A stretch of 45,961 bases of DNA from Alphaproteobacteria bacterium (lineage in GTDB: Bacteria; Pseudomonadota; Alphaproteobacteria; RS24): positions 1 through 45,961 of the forward strand of contig JAKMDW010000026.1 of assembly GCA_022426245.1 (NCBI GenBank). The letters are read 5' to 3'. The translations under genes and the position numbers were made by a program. This document shows, piece after piece, positions 20,921-30,601 of the stretch. Position 1 is the stretch's first letter; each line of letters opens with the position of its first letter. The notes beneath the pieces are model-generated. The model was given only the letters and a program-made list of their open reading frames with translations. It searched no databases and was not told the origin of the DNA.

Positions 20921-22000
20921 ATGAGCCAATATCCAAAAGCCGAAATCAGCTGGTTTTCAGCCCTTTGCGACGATGATTATCAGTTTCTCGGCGTCGAGGA
21001 CCCCAGCCTGAAAGCCAGTTGGCCGCATTGCCGCGATATCGCGCTAACGGCTGAGAAGAACGGCTTCGATAATATCCTGCTCCCCTCCGGTTATACGCTG
21101 GGTATGGACTCGATTGGTTTTGCCGGTGGCATTGCCCCGCTGCTGGAGAAGATGCGGCTGCTGGTGGCTGTGCGCTGCGGCGAAATGTGGGTGCCGCAAC
21201 TGGCGCGCCAACTGGCAACACTTGACCAGATGTTGGGCGGCCGCCTGACCATTAATATTATTTCTTCTGACCTGCCCGGCCAAACGCTTGACGGCGCACC
21301 GCGCTATCAGCGCACACGTGAGATAATGCAGTCACTGCGCAAATTCTTGAATGGCGAGGCGGTGCAGCTTGATGGCGAGCATATCCGCTTGGATTTAGAG
21401 GCGCCGCGCATGCAAACCGTATCGGGCAAATGCCCGCCTTTTTATTTTGGTGGCCTGTCACCTGCGGCGCGTGATGTGGCGGCTGAGGAGGCCGATGTCT
21501 TTCTCATGTGGCCGGACACGATGGATAAGGTCAGCGATATTTTGGACGATATGCGGCAACGGGCGGCAGGCTATAATCGCACATTGAAATTCGGTTATCG
21601 CGCGCATGTGATTGTTCGCGAAACCGAAGAAGAGGCGCGCGCCGCCGCCGACAAGCTCATCAGCAGGCTTGATGATGGGGTTGGCGAAGCGATACGCAAT
21701 CGCTCGCTCGATAGCGCATCCTATGGGGTTCGACGACAGGCCGAAATGCGAGACGCGGCCAATGCTGCCGGTTCGGGCGACTATGTCGAGGATAATTTAT
21801 GGACCGGTGTAGGGCGTGCACGCTCAGGCTGCGGGGCGGCAATCGTCGGCGACCCGACCCAAGTTTTAGCCAAACTCAACGCCTATCGCGACCTCGGCAT
21901 CGAAGCCTTTATCCTGTCCGGTTATCCGCACACGGACGAGTGCGATTTATTCGGCAAATATGTGCTGCCAAAACTTGACCACGGGCCGTTGGAAATCTGA
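20921..22000 (+). CDS. LLM-class flavin-dependent monooxygenase (alkanesulfonate/sulfoquinovose monooxygenase-like)
   Basis: GGRLTINIISSDLPGQT, SGKCPPFYFGGLSPAARDVAAEEADVFLMW, GCGAAIVGDPTQVLAKL, IEAFILSGYPH. Confidence 0.87.
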   Translation: MSQYPKAEISWFSALCDDDYQFLGVEDPSLKASWPHCRDIALTAEKNGFDNILLPSGYTLGMDSIGFAGGIAPLLEKMRLLVAVRCGEMWVPQLARQLATLDQMLGGRLTINIISSDLPGQTLDGAPRYQRTREIMQSLRKFLNGEAVQLDGEHIRLDLEAPRMQTVSGKCPPFYFGGLSPAARDVAAEEADVFLMWPDTMDKVSDILDDMRQRAAGYNRTLKFGYRAHVIVRETEEEARAAADKLISRLDDGVGEAIRNRSLDSASYGVRRQAEMRDAANAAGSGDYVEDNLWTGVGRARSGCGAAIVGDPTQVLAKLNAYRDLGIEAFILSGYPHTDECDLFGKYVLPKLDHGPLEI

Positions 22001-22890
22001 TGCGCTTTGGCCTCGACCTCGGCGGCACCAAAATGGAAGCCGCTTTGCTTGATGATGCAGGCGCAATTATCTGGCGCGAGCGTCGCCCGACACCGGCTGA
22101 AAATTATGATGCCATTCTTGATGTCATTGCGGGGCTGGTTGCCAAAGCACAAGATGAAACCGGTGACACGCCCTCTATCGGTATCGCTATGCCCGGTTCG
22201 CTGTCACCGAAAACCGGATTGGTTCGCAACTCCAACACGCAATGCCTGAATGGCCAGCCGATGAAACAGGATTTGGAAACCAAGCTCGGTCGCGAGGTGC
22301 GGCTCGCCAATGATGCAAATTGTTTTGCTTTATCTGAGGCCGTCGACGGCGCCGGTGCCGGCGCGCAATCGGTTTTTGGCGTGATTTTCGGCACAGGTTG
22401 CGGCGGTGGCTTGGTGTTTGACGGCCAATTACAAAACGGCGCAAACGGCATTGGCGGCGAATGGGGGCACAACCCGTTGGCCGCAATGCGGCCCGATGAA
22501 GTGCCCGGTCCAGATTGTTATTGCGGCCGACAAGGCTGCAATGAGACTTGGATTTCCGGCTCAGGATTTGCCCGCGACCATGAATATGTGACCGGCGAAA
22601 AACGGACGGCAGAGGAAATTATTGCCAGCGATAGCGATGCCGCCAAAGCGAGCTTTGAGCGCTTATGTGACCGCATGGCGCGCGCGCTTGGCGCGGTCAT
22701 CAATCTGGTTGATCCGGAAGTGATTGTGCTGGGCGGCGGCCTGTCTAATGTCGACGCACTTTACACGCGCATCCCCGACATATGGAACGCTTATATTTTC
22801 TCGGACATTATTGAGACCCAATTACTGCCCAATAAACATGGCGACGCCAGCGGTGTGCGCGGCGCCGCTTGGTTATGGCCGGTCAAATAG
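22000..22890 (+). CDS. ROK family sugar kinase (fructokinase/glucokinase-like)
   Basis: FGLDLGGTKMEAALLD, ANDANCFALSEA, GTGCGGGLV, zinc motif CYCGRQGCNETWISG. Start overlaps the upstream stop (TGATG). Confidence 0.9.
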   Translation: MRFGLDLGGTKMEAALLDDAGAIIWRERRPTPAENYDAILDVIAGLVAKAQDETGDTPSIGIAMPGSLSPKTGLVRNSNTQCLNGQPMKQDLETKLGREVRLANDANCFALSEAVDGAGAGAQSVFGVIFGTGCGGGLVFDGQLQNGANGIGGEWGHNPLAAMRPDEVPGPDCYCGRQGCNETWISGSGFARDHEYVTGEKRTAEEIIASDSDAAKASFERLCDRMARALGAVINLVDPEVIVLGGGLSNVDALYTRIPDIWNAYIFSDIIETQLLPNKHGDASGVRGAAWLWPVK

Positions 22891-22900
22891 AGCCTAAAGG

Positions 22901-24727
22901 CTAGAGCCGCACATCATTATTGTCGATTTTGACCTGCACTTCAGCGGTTATCGGCTCAACGTCATCAGCACCACGCGCCAGTAAATAAAGCGGGTCATCA
23001 ACCTCATCGACTTTATAGGCTGCATTTTTCAACTTCGTTTTCTGAAACTTAAATGTGCCGGTCACATCAACTTTTTGGCCAATGCGGATAAAGCGGGGCA
23101 CGGCATAGCCCGGCAGATTGTCGCGCATATGCGCCGCCAAACCACCTAAATCAAGCTTGCCGGCTTCTTTCTGCGTTAAATATAACATGCCGCAGCGGCC
23201 ATCGCGGCCCGGCACGGTAACACCATAAACAACCGCATCTTCAATTTCAGGCCATTTCATAATCACGCTCTCGACCTCGGTCGTCGCAACGTTTTCACCC
23301 TGCCAGCGGAATGTATCGCCAATGCGGTCACCAAATTGAATATGACCGTGTTTTTGCAAAATGACGAGATCCCCTGAATTGAACCAGGCATCGCCTTTTT
23401 CAAACACATCGCGCAGGATTTTCTTTTCACTGGATTGTGCGTCCGTATAGCCGTCAAATGGGTTTTGCTCGGTAATGCGCATAATCAGCAATCCGGTTCC
23501 ACCAACCGACATGCTTTTCATGAAATCGCCTTCGCCGCGCACCGGTTCGTCTTCATCGACATCATATTGAATGACGTCCCACGCACTGCCATATTGCGGC
23601 GACCAGCCGACGGTTTTGTCGAAATTAAAGATATTCACGAAACCGGTATTACCCTCAGATGCGCCATAAAACTCATGCACGCGACCAATGCCAAAACGGT
23701 TTTTGAACTCCATCCAAATATCCGGGCGTAGGCCATTGCCCAAAACGCGGGTTACATTATGCGCCTTATCGCTTTCGCGTTCCGGTTGAGCCAACAAATA
23801 ACGCAGTAACTCACCGATATAAATCGCTGCCGTCGCCTCAAATTTAATGCAATCTTCCCAGAACTGACTGGCCGAGAATTTGCGGCGCAGCGCCAATGTC
23901 GCGCCGCTGGACAAACATGAGCCGAGGCCGACGACCAGCGCATTTGAGTGATAAAGCGGCAGCGCACAATAATATGTATCCTCCGGTTTCAGCGTCATCA
24001 CATTGACACCGAACTGGGTTCCGGCGCGGAACACTTTCATATGCGTTGTGATACTGGCTTTCGGCAAACCGGTTGTGCCCGACGTAAAGATGTAAAAAAT
24101 CGGTGTGCCCAATTTCAACGGTTGTTCCGGCAAAATATTGTTATCAGCTTGCCCGGCAATTTCTGCCATCAGGTTTTTATAATCACCCGGTGCTGATGGG
24201 TTATCGCCATCCGCAATAAAGAGCAGCTTGTCGCTGTGCTGCTCGTCAACCACATCGGCAACGGTTTCCATATTACTGAGACATTCCGCACCAACGACAA
24301 TTAAAGTCGGCTCAATGAGGCGAAGGCTATGGGCCAAAGCCTCATTGGTCTGACCCGTATTGACCATGCCGGCCACGGCACCGATTTTTAGACACCCAGC
24401 CGTCGCAAATAAAAGCTCAGGGCGGTTTTCAATATTCAGCGCAATTTTGTCGCCAAATTTGACCCCGCGAGCCCGAAAATAATGCGCCATTTGATTGGCT
24501 TTTCGGTTGAATTCCACCCAGCTGATCTGTTGGTCTTCAAACTTAATGGCAATCGCGTCCGGACGCTCCGAGGCATGACGCTCGAGGAAATCAATAATCG
24601 ATACCTCATCCTCCATGCGCGAGTTCAGCAAGGATTTCAAATTGCCGATTGAACCCGGCCGCGCCAGAAACTTCAGGAAGCGGAACAGGTATTTCCCGGT
24701 GGTGATTTTTTGCTCTTGAAACGCCAT
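22901..24727 (-). CDS. Long-chain acyl-CoA synthetase (FadD6/FATP-like)
   Basis: YIFTSGTTGLPKASITTH, YGASEGNTGFVN, GDRIGDTFRWQGENVATTEVE. Confidence 0.88.
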   Translation of the reverse strand: MAFQEQKITTGKYLFRFLKFLARPGSIGNLKSLLNSRMEDEVSIIDFLERHASERPDAIAIKFEDQQISWVEFNRKANQMAHYFRARGVKFGDKIALNIENRPELLFATAGCLKIGAVAGMVNTGQTNEALAHSLRLIEPTLIVVGAECLSNMETVADVVDEQHSDKLLFIADGDNPSAPGDYKNLMAEIAGQADNNILPEQPLKLGTPIFYIFTSGTTGLPKASITTHMKVFRAGTQFGVNVMTLKPEDTYYCALPLYHSNALVVGLGSCLSSGATLALRRKFSASQFWEDCIKFEATAAIYIGELLRYLLAQPERESDKAHNVTRVLGNGLRPDIWMEFKNRFGIGRVHEFYGASEGNTGFVNIFNFDKTVGWSPQYGSAWDVIQYDVDEDEPVRGEGDFMKSMSVGGTGLLIMRITEQNPFDGYTDAQSSEKKILRDVFEKGDAWFNSGDLVILQKHGHIQFGDRIGDTFRWQGENVATTEVESVIMKWPEIEDAVVYGVTVPGRDGRCGMLYLTQKEAGKLDLGGLAAHMRDNLPGYAVPRFIRIGQKVDVTGTFKFQKTKLKNAAYKVDEVDDPLYLLARGADDVEPITAEVQVKIDNNDVRL

Positions 24728-24755
24728 AAACGGTAAAGCCTTTTCTTGTCGTCAG

Positions 24756-25373
24756 TTAAACAGTGTCAAATGAGAAGGCTTTTTGCAAAGCCGGTCGTGC
24801 TTTCAGCCGCTCAATATACGCCATCAGATTGGGGTGGTCTTCGTTTACAATGCCCATGCGCTGCGACATCATAATGGCATGACCTATCATGGTGTCGGCA
24901 GCGGTGAAATCACCGGCCACATAATCTTTGCCGGCCATATCATCTTCCAATGGTTGCACAGCCCGCGCCAGCAAGCGCTGCGCTTGGCCCAATGCCGTTT
25001 CGTCGCGGCGCTCCGGCGGCAGCAAAATCGTATGCACGACGATTGTGTTAATTGGTGGCATAATCATGCCCTCGCAATAATGGAACCATTGCAGATATTT
25101 CGGATAATTCGGCGCATCGGGTGACGGCTTCAGACCACCGTTTTTGTGACGCTCCAAAATATATTCGGCAATCGCACCGGATTCCCAAATCGTGATATCG
25201 TCATCTTCCAACACCGGAATGCGACCCAAGGGATGGCGCGCGCGATGCGCGTCTGATTTCAGATCCTTCGGATGAAAATCCATCCGATTTAATTCATATT
25301 CCAGCCCTAATTCTTCAAGCAGCCATAATGTTCGCACAGCGCGCGAATTTGGGGCAAAGTGTAATGTCAGCAT
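24756..25373 (-). CDS. Glutathione S-transferase family protein
   Basis: LHFAPNSRAVRTLWLLEELGLEYE, PLGRIPVLEDDDITIWESGAIAEYI. Confidence 0.88.
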   Translation of the reverse strand: MLTLHFAPNSRAVRTLWLLEELGLEYELNRMDFHPKDLKSDAHRARHPLGRIPVLEDDDITIWESGAIAEYILERHKNGGLKPSPDAPNYPKYLQWFHYCEGMIMPPINTIVVHTILLPPERRDETALGQAQRLLARAVQPLEDDMAGKDYVAGDFTAADTMIGHAIMMSQRMGIVNEDHPNLMAYIERLKARPALQKAFSFDTV

Positions 25374-25439
25374 GGTTTAAACTCCCTAATTTGGCCGAAT
25401 TTTGACAGTATCGGTGCCACAAGTCCAGTAAAACAGAAG

Positions 25440-26039
25440 CTATTCGGAAATTGTTCTAAAGGTCAGATTAATGCGCGCGCCGGTCGCGCGCTTCATCACC
25501 GGCAGGCTATGTTCCCAATGGGTTTGGGTCGCGCCACGCATGACCAACAGGCTGCCATGCGCCAGCAAAACCTCTGCTTTCTCCTTATCGGCCTTATGGC
25601 GGAAAACGAAACGCCGTGCTTCGCCCAAACTCACAGAGGCAATCGCCCCATTGGGAAGCAATTCTTTTTCATCATCGGCGTGCCAGGCCATGCCCTCCTC
25701 GCCCGAATGATAAAGATTGAGCAAACAGCAATTAAAACTATCGCCGCTCTCAGCCTCCACCATTGCTTTCAATTTCTGCAGTGATGGCGTCCAAGGCAGG
25801 GCCGTTTTGGTGTTGCGCGAATAGGTATATTGGAACGGCTTATCGCCATGCCACGCCACTTCGCGGTGGGTAATAATTTCGCGGCCATATAATGTCACGC
25901 GGTCATGCTGCCACGCCACCTCATCCATCAGCGCAGCGAACAGCCTGTCGGCTTCCTCAACCGAACACAGCGCGCCAAAATAAACCGCCTCGCCATCGCG
26001 CGGCAGAAGATTTCGGCTTTGCGGGTTGAATAAGTCCAT
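25440..26039 (-). CDS. AlkB-like 2OG-Fe(II) dioxygenase
   Basis: NLYHSGEEGMAWHADDEKEL, ASVSLGEARRFVFRHK, GATQTHWEHSLP, RINLTFR. Confidence 0.9.
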   Translation of the reverse strand: MDLFNPQSRNLLPRDGEAVYFGALCSVEEADRLFAALMDEVAWQHDRVTLYGREIITHREVAWHGDKPFQYTYSRNTKTALPWTPSLQKLKAMVEAESGDSFNCCLLNLYHSGEEGMAWHADDEKELLPNGAIASVSLGEARRFVFRHKADKEKAEVLLAHGSLLVMRGATQTHWEHSLPVMKRATGARINLTFRTISE

Positions 26040-26470
26040 TACTCAGATTTGGCGCGCGCCCCGTAAATGGCAATCACGCAGAGCACCAGTAAAATCATCG
26101 CGCCATAAAAGCCCAGCGGCATGTGTTCGGCACCGGTCGGTTTAATCGCCCGGCCCAGCAGAAGAAGGCCTTTTTCGACAATCGCCAGACACAGAAAAAG
26201 CAGGGTAAAATTGCGGTGACGCAAAACAATGAGCGCCAAAACCAAACCCCAAACCATCTGTGTCGCACCGAGCCGAGCCGCCATGGCAATCATTTGCAGA
26301 CCGCCATCATGCGCCAGGTCGAGGCCGGCAATGCTTATCAGCCCGCTATCGGGCAGCAGCACATGCAATGTGCCGCCGATGAGCGTTTGCAAAGCGACCA
26401 GCGCCAAAGGGATAACCGCCCAAACGGCACCCTGATATTGGTCATTGGTCGGGGGCGGCAAAATTTTCAT
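26039..26470 (-). CDS. Hypothetical integral membrane protein
   Basis: Four apparent hydrophobic segments. Abuts the alkB-like gene. Confidence 0.6.
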   Translation of the reverse strand: MKILPPPTNDQYQGAVWAVIPLALVALQTLIGGTLHVLLPDSGLISIAGLDLAHDGGLQMIAMAARLGATQMVWGLVLALIVLRHRNFTLLFLCLAIVEKGLLLLGRAIKPTGAEHMPLGFYGAMILLVLCVIAIYGARAKSE

Positions 26471-26496
26471 GCATGAAGCCTAGCTGCATGGCACAG

Positions 26497-27774
26497 TCAA
26501 CGCAAACGGCGAATGGTCGAATTTGGCGAAAACGGCGCGGCGTCGATTTCCGGCGTCCGACCGGTCATTTGGTCGGCCAATAAGCGCGCCGAGCCAACGG
26601 CCATCGTCCAGCCGAGGTGACCGTGCCCGCAATTCAACCAAAGGCCATCGACATTACTGGCCCCGATAAATGGTCTGCCATCGGCACTCATCGGGCGCAA
26701 ACCGGCCCAACCCTGCGCGCGCGCCCAATCAAGCTTTTGTGCCGTGTCGGGCAGCAGGGTCTCAAAGAAACCACGCAACTGTGTGAGGCGCCGCTGCTGA
26801 ATCCGCTTATCATTGCCGACAAATTCGGCCATGCCCAAAATTCGCAACCGGTCACCTAAGGGCGTGATGGCAATGTGCTGCATCGGATCAACCAGCAAGT
26901 GACGCGGTCGTTCTTTGCTCAAATGCCCTGCATCTAAGGTCAGCGAATAACCTTTGGCCGGACGAATAGGCAGACGCATGCCAAGCGGCCGCGCCAAATC
27001 AGATGCCGCCACACCTGCCGCCACCACCACACGCCCCCTTAATTCTGTGTCGCGCAATCTCACACCGACCACCGCGCCGCCCTCGATAAGCAGGTTTTCA
27101 ACTTTCGTGTTGAGGCGCATCTCGCCGCCATTTTTCAGAGCCACCGCCGCAAGCCCCTGGCAAAAACGCCGGGCATCGCCAATGCCATCATCCGGAAAGC
27201 GTAACGCCCCGACCAAGCCCTGCGCCGCTGCCAAAGACGGTTCACACGCCAGTAAATCCGCGCGGTTGAGCGCTTCGTAGCGCAAGCCTTTTGCCGCCAG
27301 CATATCCGCCAATCGCAAGGCCTCGTCGCGCTCGGCCTGTGTGCGCATCAGCTTTAACGTGCCCGGCGCAGCGCTGTCATAATCGAGATTGAGGAATTGT
27401 TGCAACGCCTCGGTTTGCCGTGTTGAATATTCCGCCAGATCAAAATTGGCGCGCGCAATCGCATCGTAATTTTTGCGTGCAGAATGACGCAGAAAGGCCA
27501 TCCCCCATCCTGCCAATCTGGGGATCTGCGCCAGATGCAACTTCATCGCCGCATCGCGCTGAAACAATGACGCCAATAAATGCCGCCCAATACCAGGGTT
27601 ATTCCATGGGTCAGGCAAGCTCGGGTGCAGCCCGCCACCATTGGCGAAACTTGCGCCACGCGCGACATCGGCTTCTGCATCTATCAGCAGGCATGGCAGG
27701 CCACGCGCCGTCAGCTCGTAAAAGCTGGTCACACCGGCCAAACCGCCGCCAATAATAATGGTTAAATCTGTCAT
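26497..27774 (-). CDS. FAD-dependent D-amino acid dehydrogenase-like (DadA family)
   Basis: TIIIGGGLAGVTSFYELTARGLPCLLID, GLRPMSADGRPFIG, GHGHLGWTMAVGSARLLADQM. Start set at MTDLTIII. Confidence 0.87.
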   Translation of the reverse strand: MTDLTIIIGGGLAGVTSFYELTARGLPCLLIDAEADVARGASFANGGGLHPSLPDPWNNPGIGRHLLASLFQRDAAMKLHLAQIPRLAGWGMAFLRHSARKNYDAIARANFDLAEYSTRQTEALQQFLNLDYDSAAPGTLKLMRTQAERDEALRLADMLAAKGLRYEALNRADLLACEPSLAAAQGLVGALRFPDDGIGDARRFCQGLAAVALKNGGEMRLNTKVENLLIEGGAVVGVRLRDTELRGRVVVAAGVAASDLARPLGMRLPIRPAKGYSLTLDAGHLSKERPRHLLVDPMQHIAITPLGDRLRILGMAEFVGNDKRIQQRRLTQLRGFFETLLPDTAQKLDWARAQGWAGLRPMSADGRPFIGASNVDGLWLNCGHGHLGWTMAVGSARLLADQMTGRTPEIDAAPFSPNSTIRRLR

Positions 27775-27893
27775 ACTCTGTGTCGCAAAATAGCAGCAAT
27801 CCATGCGGTTTACGAAAGCAAAATGGCGCGCCGCAATGGCTGGACAATTGGCACTATAAACGCCAATATTAAAAAAATTTAAGGAGATTTGTA

Positions 27894-28934
27894 ATGGCTG
27901 TTCAGCTAATGGGCGCTCCCGGCTCACCCTATACTCGCAAAATGTTGGCGCTGATGCGCTATCGCCGCATCCCCTATCAAGTGCGCTGGCAAAGCGTCAA
28001 CATTGGAAATCTTGACGATAGCGAAAATTTTCCAAAGCCGAAAGTGCCGCTACTGCCGACCTATTATCTGCCCGATGAGACTGGCGAGATACAGGCGGTG
28101 ACCGATAGCTCCCCAATTTTGCGCCGTTTTGAGACTGAATTTGAAGGCCGTAGTGTTATCCCAAGCGATCCGGTGCTGGCTTTCTTCAACTGGCTGCTGG
28201 AAGATTACGGCGATGAATGGCTGACCAAAGCGATGTTTCACTATCGCTGGCATTATCAGGCGGATATTGCCAAAGCCGGTTCCATTTTGCCGCGCTGGAG
28301 CCATTTGACCGCCGGCGATGAAGATGTCGCGCCCCTATCCAAATATATTAGCGAGCGGCAAATATCCCGCTTGTCCTATGTCGGCTCAAATGAGGTGACG
28401 AAGGAAACCATTGAGGGCAGCTTTAAACGCTTCCTCAAAATGCTGAATGACCATTTTCAGTCGTCGCCTTATTTATTCGGCAACCGCCCCTCATCGGCTG
28501 ATTTTGCCATTTATGGCCAGCTTACCCAGCTTGCTGTTTTCGACCCGACATCCAGCGCCATTGTGACGCAACAGTTTCCGCGCATCTATGCATGGACCGA
28601 GCTATTGGAGGATTTATCGGGCTTGGAAGTTGCCGATGATGACAGCGATTGGCTCGATGCATCCGCCGGTTTGCCCGACACGCTGCTGGCTTTGATGAGC
28701 GAGATGGCCTCGCTTTATATTCCCTATCTCAAGGTCAATGCAGAAGCGGTGATGAGCGGGGCGCAGATGGTCGATGCCGAGGTTGACGGCAGACCCTATC
28801 AGCAAAACCCGTTCACCTATCAAGCCAAATGCCTACAATGGATTGGCGAGCAATATGTCGCCCTATCGAGTGATGAGAAAACGCGGCTGGCCGAACTGAC
28901 GCATGGCACAGGTCTTACTGAGGCGCTGACCTAG
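27894..28934 (+). CDS. Glutathione S-transferase-like protein, 346 aa
   Basis: N-terminal thioredoxin-fold LMGAPGSPYTRKMLALMRYRRIPYQVRW, and a GST-C-like FGNRPSSADFAIYGQL. Confidence 0.75.
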   Translation: MAVQLMGAPGSPYTRKMLALMRYRRIPYQVRWQSVNIGNLDDSENFPKPKVPLLPTYYLPDETGEIQAVTDSSPILRRFETEFEGRSVIPSDPVLAFFNWLLEDYGDEWLTKAMFHYRWHYQADIAKAGSILPRWSHLTAGDEDVAPLSKYISERQISRLSYVGSNEVTKETIEGSFKRFLKMLNDHFQSSPYLFGNRPSSADFAIYGQLTQLAVFDPTSSAIVTQQFPRIYAWTELLEDLSGLEVADDDSDWLDASAGLPDTLLALMSEMASLYIPYLKVNAEAVMSGAQMVDAEVDGRPYQQNPFTYQAKCLQWIGEQYVALSSDEKTRLAELTHGTGLTEALT

Positions 28935-29669
28935 TTACAGGGAAAGCCCGCCATCTGCGACAATGGTTTGGCCTTGCACATAAGCCGCCAAGGGTGAGGC
29001 AAGAAACAAAGCGACGCCCGCCATATCGGCCGGCGTGCCGGCGCGCCGTAACGGTATGGCACGCAAGGCACCCTGCATGCGTTTTTCATTTTCGGTTGTC
29101 ACAGCCGTCAGTTTGGTCGGCACCAGACCGGGAGCCAAGCCATTGACGCGGATGCCATCACGCGCCCATGCCTGCCCCAATGTTTTGGTCAGGCTGATGG
29201 CGGCGGCTTTCGACGCGGCATAGGCCGGATTGCCGATATTGCCCTGCATGCCGGAAATTGAACTGACAATAATCAGCGCCCCATTGGCCGCGGCCAAAAG
29301 CCGATGATACTTGCTGGCACAGGCCATGACGCTGTCAATATTGACGCCCATCACATAATCCCAGCCCGGTTTTTCGAACTCTTCTTGGCGATAGCGCACA
29401 ACGCCCTGGCTCAACACCAGCACATCGAGACTGTCAAATGACGCTTGATGCGCGGCGATGGCATCGCTGTCGGACACATCAACGCAATTATAGGTGAGGC
29501 CGCTTAAATCGGAGCCATCAGCCGCGTCATAATCTTCAACTGAGGCGCGCGTGCCCCACACATGCACATCAGCGCCGCGGCTTAAAAACCCATGCGCAAT
29601 ACCATTGCCGATACCGCTAGAGCCACCGACAACCAGAACAGTCTTGCCGCTAAAATCAAGTTCGCTCAT
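28935..29669 (-). CDS. SDR family oxidoreductase
   Basis: VLVVGGSSGIGNGIA, YAASKAAAISLTKTL, YVQGQTIVADGGLSL. Confidence 0.92.
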   Translation of the reverse strand: MSELDFSGKTVLVVGGSSGIGNGIAHGFLSRGADVHVWGTRASVEDYDAADGSDLSGLTYNCVDVSDSDAIAAHQASFDSLDVLVLSQGVVRYRQEEFEKPGWDYVMGVNIDSVMACASKYHRLLAAANGALIIVSSISGMQGNIGNPAYAASKAAAISLTKTLGQAWARDGIRVNGLAPGLVPTKLTAVTTENEKRMQGALRAIPLRRAGTPADMAGVALFLASPLAAYVQGQTIVADGGLSL

Positions 29670-29706
29670 AAAATTCTCCCTGCCCTATTTGGCAAGGAAA
29701 ACGTTT

Positions 29707-30477
29707 TTATTGCAAGGCTTCCGGGCCAAAATCATAATCGAAAAGCTCAATGGCAACCTGCATGCTGGTGCGATTTAACGAGGTCACGGAACCGGATTTC
29801 AGGTTTTCCATCACCGAGTTCAACAGCACAGGCACACCGTCCACATTCTCAAAATCAATATTTGTCAAACGCTTCAGCGCTTGGCCTTTGCGATTGTAAA
29901 AGGTGATTTCGCGAATGGTGTTGTCTGATTTGGCGACCTTATAGTCGAGCTTCGAATAGACGTCATTCTTGTTTTTGGGGGCGCTTGTAATGTTGTAGTA
30001 AACCGCGTCCTCGCTCACCAATTTGTGCGAATCTTGCGCCGCGTCGCGACCCATTAAATCGCTATATGAAAAGTCGGAGCCGAAAAAACTCTCATGTTGC
30101 TGGCCACCTTTCAGCTCGCGCACGCGCCCCAGAGACGGCAGATAGACCCAGCTTTTGCGCTTATCCGTTGCAACATCCAATTCAGTTGAAAACCCGACGC
30201 CGCGCACCGCAGCAGGTTCGCGGAATGTCGCGATAAGCTGACGGCGACCGTCACCTTGCTTGCTGACCAGACGCAGCAGGCGCTCACGCTTTTTACCACC
30301 CTTGCCGGTCGTCAAATTAACTTCCGCCACGGCAGATGGGAAAAAACCCATCACAGCATTGGCTTGCTTCATAATTTCTTCACCGCTCTGCGCTTGCGCC
30401 GGTGATACCGCCATAAAAGCAAATGCAACAGCACCGATAACGGCCATATGAATTGACAACATATTTACTCGCAACAT
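29707..30477 (-). CDS. Outer membrane lipoprotein-sorting (LolA-like superfamily) protein
   Basis: Signal peptide ending SPAQAQS, VYLPSLGRVRELKGGQQHESFFGSDFSYSDL, and ITFYNRKGQALKRLT. Confidence 0.75.
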   Translation of the reverse strand: MLRVNMLSIHMAVIGAVAFAFMAVSPAQAQSGEEIMKQANAVMGFFPSAVAEVNLTTGKGGKKRERLLRLVSKQGDGRRQLIATFREPAAVRGVGFSTELDVATDKRKSWVYLPSLGRVRELKGGQQHESFFGSDFSYSDLMGRDAAQDSHKLVSEDAVYYNITSAPKNKNDVYSKLDYKVAKSDNTIREITFYNRKGQALKRLTNIDFENVDGVPVLLNSVMENLKSGSVTSLNRTSMQVAIELFDYDFGPEALQ

Positions 30478-30601
30478 TACTATTCCTCCGAACACTAACA
30501 TATTTAGCCGCAAAACACGGCCTCATGTCTAGGTTTTTCGCACCTCATTGCGGTTAACCCGATTTGGGGGTTATATAAACCATGTTTGAAGGAAACGTAA
30601 G

